Shown here: piece after piece, positions 1 through 5,664 of the stretch
How positions within the stretch are numbered: position 1 is the first letter of the stretch
Layout: each line of letters opens with the position of its first letter
Assembly (NCBI GenBank): GCA_013139345.1
Contig: WTAY01000077.1
Coordinates: forward strand, 1-7,010
Direction: 5' to 3'
DNA from: Methylophaga sp.
GTDB taxonomy: Bacteria; Pseudomonadota; Gammaproteobacteria; Nitrosococcales; Methylophagaceae
Length of the DNA: 7,010 bases
Notes under the pieces: model-generated
The model's database searches: none
The model's input: only the letters and a program-made list of their open reading frames with translations
What the model was told of the DNA's origin: nothing
Program-made: the position numbers and the translations under genes

Positions 1-538
1 GACTGCAATAGGGTTTGCTATCACCTTTTAGCTTAGCGGATAAGTCAATATCTTCCATCAATGCAATATCGGCATAACCTCCGACTTGATCGAAGACATC
101 TTTTTTTACAAATATCGCTTGATCGCCCGTAGCGATCCCCGTCCAACGAGAACGTTTATTCATCAGCCAAGCCACAATCGTTAGCATTTTATGCTGTCCA
201 AAGAGCGAGATATCAAATCGCCCCCAGCTATAACCTTTATCTATCGCTTGCTGAATATTTTCGACAGCATCATTAGGTAAATAGGTATCTGCATGCAGAA
301 ATAAGACAATCGGCGCTCCGGCCATCGCAGCCCCCACATTCATCTGAATAGCTCGCCCTTTATCTGATGTAATCACATCATCGACAAAAGGTTCGACTAC
401 TTTAACTGTTTCATCATGACTACCACCATCCACTACAATGAGCTCACATTGAGGTCTCAAAGACTGAAGTTTAGTCAGAAAAGTAATAATTCCCACCTCT
501 TCATTTAAGGTGGGAATAATAATGCTTATCTCGGCCAT
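1..538 (-). CDS. Glycosyltransferase family 2-like (TIGR04283-type), C-terminus cut by window edge
   Basis: Partial gene; 179 codons are visible and the frame is open at base 1. It encodes a cytosolic GT-A-fold sugar transferase of the subfamily commonly found beside radical SAM/ArsS genes. Visible motifs are the N-terminal strand IIIPTLNEE (about residues 5-13), the nucleotide-binding VDGGSHDET, KGRAIQMNVGAA, the metal-site-like FLHADT, a TGIATGDQAIF segment, and MEDIDLSAKL near the visible end. The ATG at 536-538 starts 9 nt after the arsM stop. No strong Shine-Dalgarno is visible, so translation probably depends on coupling to arsM. Glycosyltransferases in this neighbourhood are thought to act late in arsenosugar formation; the exact donor and acceptor cannot be read from sequence. 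The family assignment is firm, the pathway role is inferred from context. Confidence 0.88.
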   Translation of the reverse strand, partial: MAEISIIIPTLNEEVGIITFLTKLQSLRPQCELIVVDGGSHDETVKVVEPFVDDVITSDKGRAIQMNVGAAMAGAPIVLFLHADTYLPNDAVENIQQAIDKGYSWGRFDISLFGQHKMLTIVAWLMNKRSRWTGIATGDQAIFVKKDVFDQVGGYADIALMEDIDLSAKLKGDSKPYCS

Positions 539-547
539 GACGGTTAA

Positions 548-1678
548 CTAACAGCAGTCTGTTTCGTCACCACAACATTCACTTGAGCCACTATGTGTGC
601 CACCTTTCGTTTCACTTGCAGGACGAATAGTGCCCGCTGGTGCACACCATGATGTGGGCTCTTTTAGGGTCTTAGGCGTAATACTAATAAAGTCATCACC
701 ATATACACCTTGAGTCATTAGCTCGAACGAGCGTGCACAGGTTGCAATACGTTGGCCTCGTGGATACACATGCCCTTCATCATCATAAACTTCAGAATAT
801 GGACCACGATAAATGACGGCATGACCCACATCTAAACAAGGCTCAGCTTTAGGTTTGGTCGCAGTAATTGTCACCGAACGAAATTCAATACCTTCAACCA
901 CTTGCCAAGGTTCGCTTTCCCATTTGTCATAGGCTACCGCTACAAAGCCCGCTTTAACAAAATCATCTAACATTTCTTGTTCTTGTAAGGCTCCAGAAAT
1001 ACAGCCACTCCATAGCGTCGAATCATCTTTAAGATGTTGCGGCACAGTTTCATCACTAACAATATCTGAAATAGCGACACGACCACCGGGCTTAACGACA
1101 CGGAAGATCTCATCGATCATCTTTGCTTTATCACTATCCTGAACAAGGTTTAACACACAGTTAGAAACAACAAGGTCGACCGTATTATCTTCAATCAAAG
1201 GGTGTGTTTGCGTTTGTTTCTGCTGCCATGTTTGATGTCGTAGTAAACTTTCAGCGTTACTAATTGGGTGTTCAGCCAAATGCTGGTCAACTGCATCTAA
1301 ATCAACTGCTAAGTCTTGGATTAAGCCTTTAACAAACTCGACTTTATCACCACCTAGCTTTTCCGCCATCTCTGCTTGATATTTGCGAGCTAGAGCCAAC
1401 ATATCATCATTCATATCAATGCCGATGACCTTACCCTTTTCACCCACTAACTGAGCAGCCATATAACAAATCTTGCCAGAACCCGCACCAAGATCAAGTA
1501 CAACATCACCGTCCCTTACATAACGAGAAGGATCACCGCAACCATAATCTTTATCAATAATTTCTTGTGGCAGTAACTTTAATAAACTCGCATCATAATC
1601 AACAGGACAACAAAGATCAGCTTGTCTTTCTTCTGCACCTTCTGAATAACGATCTAATACACTGTGTTCTAATTCCAT
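548..1678 (-). CDS. arsM: Arsenite S-adenosylmethionine methyltransferase, arsenosugar-type ArsM
   Basis: A complete 376-residue gene. The product transfers methyl groups from SAM to As(III), giving mono- and dimethyl arsenic in the cytosol. The Rossmann SAM site is visible as VLDLGAGSGKICY (about residues 60-72), with IGIDMNDDML following. The three cysteines that bind As(III) in characterised ArsM enzymes have matches at C71, C174 (SNCVLNL) and C226 (GCISGAL). VVKPGGRVAISD (about 194-205) is the usual post-motif region. It has an additional N-terminal LCCP pair (C23, C24), a C-terminal domain of about 100 residues, and a Cys-rich tail ending in CCGDETDCC. The start is supported by AAGGA six nt upstream of ATG. 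It is followed by the glycosyltransferase gene and lies downstream of arsS across the inserted block. It probably has its own promoter now, since the inserted remnants separate it from arsS. Confidence 0.94.
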   Translation of the reverse strand: MELEHSVLDRYSEGAEERQADLCCPVDYDASLLKLLPQEIIDKDYGCGDPSRYVRDGDVVLDLGAGSGKICYMAAQLVGEKGKVIGIDMNDDMLALARKYQAEMAEKLGGDKVEFVKGLIQDLAVDLDAVDQHLAEHPISNAESLLRHQTWQQKQTQTHPLIEDNTVDLVVSNCVLNLVQDSDKAKMIDEIFRVVKPGGRVAISDIVSDETVPQHLKDDSTLWSGCISGALQEQEMLDDFVKAGFVAVAYDKWESEPWQVVEGIEFRSVTITATKPKAEPCLDVGHAVIYRGPYSEVYDDEGHVYPRGQRIATCARSFELMTQGVYGDDFISITPKTLKEPTSWCAPAGTIRPASETKGGTHSGSSECCGDETDCC

Positions 1679-1684
1679 CTTTGT

Positions 1685-1689
1685 TCCTT
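1685..1689 (-). promoter_or_regulatory. Ribosome binding site of arsM
   Basis: On the minus strand AAGGA stands six nucleotides before the arsM ATG at 1676-1678. This good Shine-Dalgarno match fixes the start codon. Confidence 0.75.
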
Positions 1690-1691
1690 AA

Positions 1692-1707
1692 ATTCATATT
1701 TTTGAAT
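1692..1707. promoter_or_regulatory. Inverted repeat ATTCA-N6-TGAAT just upstream of arsM
   Basis: ATTCATATTTTTGAAT is a perfect 5-bp inverted repeat with a 6-bp centre, immediately upstream of the arsM ribosome binding site. Its size and place would suit an operator for a dimeric repressor such as an ArsR/SmtB-family regulator. No regulator gene is in the window, and short AT-rich repeats arise by chance. A weak -10-like CATAAT (plus-strand 1723-1728) lies further upstream, with no convincing -35. Confidence 0.3.
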
Positions 1708-1732
1708 ATCACTCTGCACTCTATTATGCTCC

Positions 1733-1743
1733 CATAGGCTATG
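1733..1743. repeat. Left copy of an imperfect 11-bp repeat flanking the inserted block
   Basis: CATAGGCTATG lies between arsM and the end of the methyltransferase remnant. A near copy, CATAGCCTATA, lies at 5648-5658 between arsS and the helicase remnant. Because the motif is nearly palindromic, it can be aligned as a direct or an inverted repeat. It could be a trace of the insertion site, but it is short enough to be chance. Confidence 0.25.
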
Positions 1744-1766
1744 AAGACCAGTGGTTAGCCATAAAA

Positions 1767-2008
1767 ACTATCTTCCGATAATAATAATCGAATAATTTCC
1801 AATCTATCTCACATTAATGACAAGAAAATTGAGTGCTAAACCCCATCATCATATTGTATAAAAGCATTTCCAGTGTTGTAAGGATAATCAATGAACACCC
1901 ACTCAATTTTACCCGCATACTCCTGCTCTAATAAAATACACTACTCAAGCTTCCGTCGCTTACCCTGGCCAATCCACGTCAGTTCAAGTGTTTTTCATAA
2001 ATACTCAT
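1767..2008 (-). pseudogene. Remnant of the N-terminal part of a type III Mod-like adenine-specific DNA methyltransferase
   Basis: It starts at the ATG at 2006-2008, 5 nt after the stop of the membrane-protein gene. Read with one frame correction in the A-run after codon 5, it gives MSIYEK then TLELTWIGQGKRRKLE, a stop, and CILLEQEYAGKIEWVFID. It continues with YPYNTGNAFIQYDDGV, a stop, HSIFLSLM, a stop, and DRLEIIRLLLSEDS. This follows the beginning of N6-adenine methyltransferases of the Mod type, where the catalytic motif is DPPY(N)TG; here it is DYPY at 1878-1889. In-frame stops are TAG 1941-1943, TAG 1836-1838 and TGA 1809-1811. The ILLEQEYAGK join suggests loss of some tens of residues, since intact relatives have a longer spacer between the ILLED-like and LEQE-like segments. 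The rest of the gene is absent. Non-functional. Confidence 0.8.
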
Positions 2009-2013
2009 TTAAT

Positions 2014-3141
2014 CTAATTACACAGCAATTTCATTATCAGATTAAAACCCATAACTAATATTGAAATAGAGAAGATGGAAACCAAAACCATATAAAACAT
2101 CAGCATTGATTTTGTTTTAGAAAAGCGCTTTAAAATTAACTTTTTATCTGGTTCAATTTCATCATTTATCAAACCAGAATTAGCAATAAGGCTGTCAAAA
2201 TGAATTTCAACACTGCCTTTAATGTATTTAACATTATCCAAAATCTGTTTGATTGAAAAAAGGCTAAATAAAGACCATATAAGAATCAGAGTTAGCACTG
2301 CCACAAGTGGAAACACTTGAGTTTCGAACTTTGTGATTAGGTAAATATACACGCCAAATTGTATTGGTAACGCACCTACATTTAGTAGAAATGATGATAA
2401 ATCAGCTTGGTATTCTTTTAAGTATGATTCTGTTTCTTTATCAAGTTCAGCTTTAAAAATATCAAAAGAAAACTTATTTTTGTATAACTCAAACTCTCTT
2501 TTAGAACTTTCATATATTCGACTGATTGAACTCAAACTATTTGTGTATCTTAATTCAATATTATCAATGTCTTGAGCTATTTTTAAAAAGTTATCTCGAA
2601 AAAAACCAGAAAATTCTTTGTTATTTTCTAAGCTGTTTTTAATTGCAGTAAACTGATCTTTTAGGGTGTTTTCTTTATCAAAGAAACTACTTGTTTCACG
2701 AGCATACCCAACTTCAACTTTACCCATACACTCAGACAAAAAAATTAATCGATTTGAAAGCTCATCATCATAAGAAGAAATTTCATTATCTATAATTAAT
2801 GATTTAAATTTATGCCAGTGAAGAATGTTTTCAAAGAAAACAGGATTGTTAGAAGCATTTTTTTGATAAATAAGTTGTTCTTCAAAGATCAGAATAGGTT
2901 TATCAAAATAATCGCATTCAAGATCCTTTATTGCATCTAACTTTGTTTTGTACATTCGAACATCTTGATTCGAAAGGTCAATGTAAATCCCTTCTGATTG
3001 CCTCTCATACCTAATCTAAGAGGCATCAAGGATAGCTGTGTTCTTGTTTAAATCACTAGATAATAAAGTAAATTTATCTAGTGATGAATCTTGCAGAACA
3101 GCTAACAACCCCAATAATTCATTTAGGTTATTCATAGCCAT
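2014..3141 (-). pseudogene. Coiled-coil membrane protein of unknown function, interrupted by one in-frame amber codon
   Basis: I do not recognise the family. The frame opens at an ATG (3139-3141) that overlaps the preceding stop as TAATG. It encodes 41 residues beginning MAMNNLNELLGLLAVLQ, meets TAG at 3016-3018, and continues in the same frame without another stop to 2014. Restored, it would be about 375 residues. The later ATG at 2953-2955 would give a 313-residue protein but has no visible Shine-Dalgarno, and the stretch before it (IRYERQSEGIYIDLSNQ) looks like coding sequence. The N-terminal two thirds is charged and probably helical or coiled coil (about 160-245 in restored numbering). 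Three hydrophobic segments follow at about 250-270 (GALPIQFGVYIYLI), 276-297 (VFPLVAVLTLILIWSLF) and 345-372 near the C-terminus. It probably sits in the inner membrane with a large cytoplasmic domain. It is strongly AT-rich. Read-through or reinitiation could leave some product. Confidence 0.75.
3016..3018 (-). other. Single in-frame amber codon splitting the membrane-protein gene
   Basis: The minus-strand codon is TAG, between TCT and ATT. The frame is open from 3141 to here and from here to 2014. One base change from a sense codon such as TGG or CAG would explain it. Confidence 0.8.
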
Positions 3142-4125
3142 TAGCTATCTAATCGTTCACGTAATTGAGCTGCTAGAGCTTCTGATTTAATAATAATTGA
3201 CTTACCATCTTTAGATATTGTAATTCCATTATTTCCAGAAAAACTCGCTCTATCTGCTGTTAACTCTATATCGCCAGCTTTTACTGAAATCTTATAAAAC
3301 CTATCTCGGTTCTTTTTACTTAATTTAAATTCTCCATCTATATCAATATTATTATCATAGCAATATTTTGTGATTGTATTTTCATCATCATATAAATGCT
3401 TACTTAAATCAATTAGAGTAATTGTTTTACTACCTCGGATTTTAGCATAATCAAATATCTTCTTTTTAAACTCATCTCGAGAGCTAACATCAGCAGGAAG
3501 AGCAATATTATTTGAAAGCTCATAAAGAGCATCTGCATCTTTTGTCTCTTGCTTGGCATCATCCAATCCTATCCAATTATCAAAAAACTTGGAAATATCT
3601 GTTGTTCCTCATTGATAATGAAATATAACGGTCTTGATTATTAGCATCATTTAAAATAGTTAAGTTTATTCTAGCTCCCATTGCAAAGTGCACAGAATCT
3701 AAATATTCTGTGGCGTTAATATCCCATGCTTGCTTTCCATTATTATTTGTCTGTTTTAGAATTTCACTTTTAGTATTTCTAACGATGAACACAGCAAAAA
3801 ATTCATCTTCAATGATGTAACGACAAAATATTAAATACCCTCCTTTAGCAGGAGCAACATTCTTTATTTCATTTTTTAGCTTTGTAGTAAGTGGTTTTGA
3901 AACGTTCAACACATCAAATTGAGAGAAATTAGAAATAACACTTTTGAACCCACCTTCAGAAAACTTAGCCCTTTTTAATGTCTTTTTTTGAAAAGACTGA
4001 TCTAATTTTTCAATAATTCCTGAACATGCATCTTTGTCCATATATTGCTCAGTGATATATTCTTCTGCCTCCATCACTTTATTTAACTTCTTTATTTCAT
4101 GAATAACTACAGATTTTAGTTTCAT
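3141..4125 (-). pseudogene. NdpA/YejK-like nucleoid-associated protein (NA37 domain), split by a +1 frameshift
   Basis: Two consecutive reading frames make one gene. The first (3580-4125, 181 codons) begins VVIHEIKKLNK and contains the NA37 core features GGYLIFCRY (about residues 95-103), DINATEYLDS, ARINL (151-155) and RYISL (166-170). It ends early at TGA. The second (to 3141) continues as FDNWIGLDDAKQETKDADA, then a C-terminal half rich in DNA-binding-like charged segments ending in AAQLRERLDS. Dropping one T from the six-T run at the junction joins them as RYFQVFDNWIGLDD. This gives 327 residues, close to the roughly 335 of E. coli YejK. NA37 proteins bind nucleoid DNA. Start: GGGAAG lies 5 nt before the ATG, 2 nt after the RhuM gene stop. 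It is not the housekeeping yejK, because it lies among defence-like remnants and diverges strongly. The second half might also start at TTG 3564-3566 behind AGGA. Confidence 0.78.
3582..3587 (-). other. Frameshift site: six-T run at TTT-TGA in the NdpA-like gene
   Basis: On the coding strand the end of the first frame is CAA GTT TTT TGA. Removing one T, or slipping +1 from TTT to the overlapping TTT, gives CAA GTT TTT GAT AAT TGG and continues the protein to 3141. It may be a mutation, a homopolymer sequencing error or slippage. The sequence cannot separate these. Confidence 0.7.
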
Positions 4126-4127
4126 TA

Positions 4128-5159
4128 TTACTTCCCTTTATTTTTTACAGCTGTTCCATCAACAAGTTTAATTAAAGACTCTAACTCTTTATCTTCCGAC
4201 AATGCTTCATTATCTAAGCGCTGGTTCTGAAATTGCTCATATTCTTGTTCTGCCAATTGCTTTGCCATTTGATGAGATATTTTACCCGCATGCTCTAAGA
4301 TATCACGGTCATTTAAGGTTAAGAAACCATCTAGTTTTTTCAGCCAATCCGCCATTGTCATGCTGATTCGACGCATGGCTTGGCCTTCGGCAAAGATAAG
4401 GTATTGTTCGACTAGGTTATTGAGGCTTTTAAGCTCTTCTTCATTAAGGTAGTTTTTAGCAATAGCAACATCTTGTTTTCTCACTTTGTCACCGCGCCAA
4501 TTAGTTAAGCCCATATTGTCTTGTTGACTGTTAGCACGTTGGTGAATTATTTCAGCAGCGGTATTGCCTGTAATCGCCCAATGTATTTTGTTTTGTACTG
4601 TTTTAAAAAAGTTAAGGCTGGTTTCTAGTGTGGGATCATAATCAACACTGGTGGCGTAAATTTCGGTGATTTTTTGATAGAAACGTTTTTCACTGGTGCG
4701 AATATCTTGAATACGGCGAGTGAGCTCTTCAAAATAATCAAAGGGTTGGTCGGGATTTTTTAGGCGTTCATCATCTAACACAAAGCCTTTAACAATATAT
4801 TCTCGTAGTTGTTGGGTTGCCCATTGACGAAAACGTGTAGCTGTTGTGCTTTGCACACGATAACCGACGGAGATTATGGCATCTAAATTATAATGTTTGA
4901 GTTTACGATTAACCTGCCGAGGCCCTTCTTGACGAACTACCGAGTAATCCTCGGTAGTTGCTTTTTCATCCAGCTCACTTTCACGATAAATATTTTTTAA
5001 ATGTAAACTGATATTGTCTGTTGATGTTTGAAACAATTCAGCCATTAGGCTTTGTGTTAACCAAACGGTTTCATCTTGGAACCGTACATCTAACCGTGTT
5101 TCACCATTTTCGGTTTGGTAAATAATAAATTGTGATGGGTTACTTTCTTGCTCAGCCAT
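4128..5159 (-). CDS. RhuM-family protein (virulence RhuM family)
   Basis: An intact 343-residue gene and the only complete one in the inserted block. The start chosen is the ATG at 5157-5159. GGAG lies 9 nt upstream, the product then begins MAEQESNPSQFIIYQ as in relatives, and the ATG overlaps the helicase-remnant stop as TGATG. The in-frame ATG at 5172-5174 (MECAL) lies in the remnant and is less likely. Family features are the DETVWLTQSLMAELF helix-turn-helix-like segment (about residues 29-43), HYNLDAIISVGYRVQS, ATRFRQWATQQLREYIVKGF, and the C-terminal half with HWAITGNTAAEIIHQRA, NMGLTNWRGDKVRKQDV and AKNYLNEEELKSLNNLVEQY. The biochemical activity of the family is not established. It occurs often beside restriction-modification genes and on genomic islands, as here. 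It is followed after 2 nt by the NdpA-like gene, so the two were probably co-transcribed. Confidence 0.92.
   Translation of the reverse strand: MAEQESNPSQFIIYQTENGETRLDVRFQDETVWLTQSLMAELFQTSTDNISLHLKNIYRESELDEKATTEDYSVVRQEGPRQVNRKLKHYNLDAIISVGYRVQSTTATRFRQWATQQLREYIVKGFVLDDERLKNPDQPFDYFEELTRRIQDIRTSEKRFYQKITEIYATSVDYDPTLETSLNFFKTVQNKIHWAITGNTAAEIIHQRANSQQDNMGLTNWRGDKVRKQDVAIAKNYLNEEELKSLNNLVEQYLIFAEGQAMRRISMTMADWLKKLDGFLTLNDRDILEHAGKISHQMAKQLAEQEYEQFQNQRLDNEALSEDKELESLIKLVDGTAVKNKGK
4131..4136 (-). promoter_or_regulatory. Ribosome binding site of the NdpA-like gene
   Basis: GGGAAG on the minus strand is followed by TAATA and the ATG at 4123-4125. The TAA inside this spacer is the RhuM gene stop, which indicates tight coupling. 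Confidence 0.6.
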
Positions 5160-5637
5160 CAGTGCACACTCCATTTCATACTGAATCGTGTTTTTTCTTC
5201 CATTTTCTTTGTTAACCCTTGCTCGATACTGCTGTTCATGTCTTGATGGAGCATCAATTTCATCTTGTTTATCAAATAATTGACGACGCTCTTTGTTTCT
5301 TTGTAATTGTAATTTCTTTTGTTATTTTTGAAGGTTTAATTTTTCTTTTCATGTTGAGGGCTAGTTTGGCATTTTTTCGTATCTAACGTACTTCTTTATC
5401 TAATTCTTTTATATACCTCTTGAAGGTCACATATCCCCAAGTATTAAATTTGATCATTTCTTCACCAAATGAAGGTGGCATTTCTTGTGTTTATTTCATA
5501 AACATCACTCTGGACTTGCTAACGTCATATTTTTCATTAACTTGTGATTGTATAGTACCCCCAGAAATTCAGACAATAAATAAAGCTACCTTACTTCCAT
5601 CGTCATATTATGAAGCACAAGTTGGAGTATAAAAATG
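5159..5637 (-). pseudogene. Degraded 3' end of a large helicase (SNF2/DEAD-type), N-terminal remainder missing
   Basis: No single open frame, but a coherent protein can be read across frames. In transcription order it gives PSFGEEMIKFNTWGYVTFKR and YIKELDKEVR, then a TAG (5383-5385), then IRKNAKLALNMKRKIK. Next come LNLQK and a TAA (5322-5324), LQLQRNKERRQLFDKQDEID in the frame later used by RhuM, and after another shift NSSIEQGLTKKMEEKTRFS and MKWSVH, ending at TGA 5159-5161. The pattern of charged helix, then LFDKQDEID, an IEQ.L..K helix and a final aromatic strand is what I know from the C-termini of large SNF2/DEAD-type helicases in restriction-modification and defence loci. The motor domains are not present, so the family call rests on the C-terminal pattern. 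The 5' edge is approximate; sequence before about 5500 is weak. TGATG overlap with the RhuM start shows they were once one operon. Confidence 0.6.
5169..5172 (-). promoter_or_regulatory. Ribosome binding site deciding the RhuM start
   Basis: GGAG on the minus strand lies 9 nt before the ATG at 5157-5159. It favours this start over the ATG at 5172-5174. Confidence 0.5.
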
Positions 5638-5647
5638 AGCAGAGCTA

Positions 5648-5658
5648 CATAGCCTATA
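5648..5658. repeat. Right copy of an imperfect 11-bp repeat flanking the inserted block
   Basis: CATAGCCTATA lies just after the arsS stop and before the helicase remnant. It pairs with the near-palindromic CATAGGCTATG at 1733-1743 on the other side of the block (9 of 11 positions in direct alignment, 10 in inverted). Confidence 0.25.
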
Positions 5659-5664
5659 CTGTCT

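Noticed and set aside
1825..1910. Perfect 11-bp inverted repeat AAAATTGAGTG ... CACTCAATTTT with a 64-nt loop.
   Set aside because: Both arms fall within the methyltransferase remnant (codons for KIEW and HSIF), and the loop is too long for a terminator; probably coincidence.
1891..2058. Plus-strand 55-codon frame with a good AAGGA before its ATG and a TTGAGT-17-TATTGT promoter-like pair upstream.
   Set aside because: The opposite strand encodes the methyltransferase remnant over the same bases. The frame has no recognisable protein and runs into the convergent membrane-protein gene.
2014..2955. Treating the 313-residue frame as an intact independent gene.
   Set aside because: No ribosome binding site at its Met, and the open frame continues upstream to an amber codon and a coupled start at 3141.
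5157..5174. RhuM start at the upstream ATG (MECALMAEQ).
   Set aside because: This segment belongs to the helicase remnant read in another frame. The GGAG and TGATG coupling favour the ATG at 5157-5159.
5420..5632. Plus-strand frame of 70 codons.
   Set aside because: It is antisense to the helicase remnant and shows no protein features; a shadow frame.
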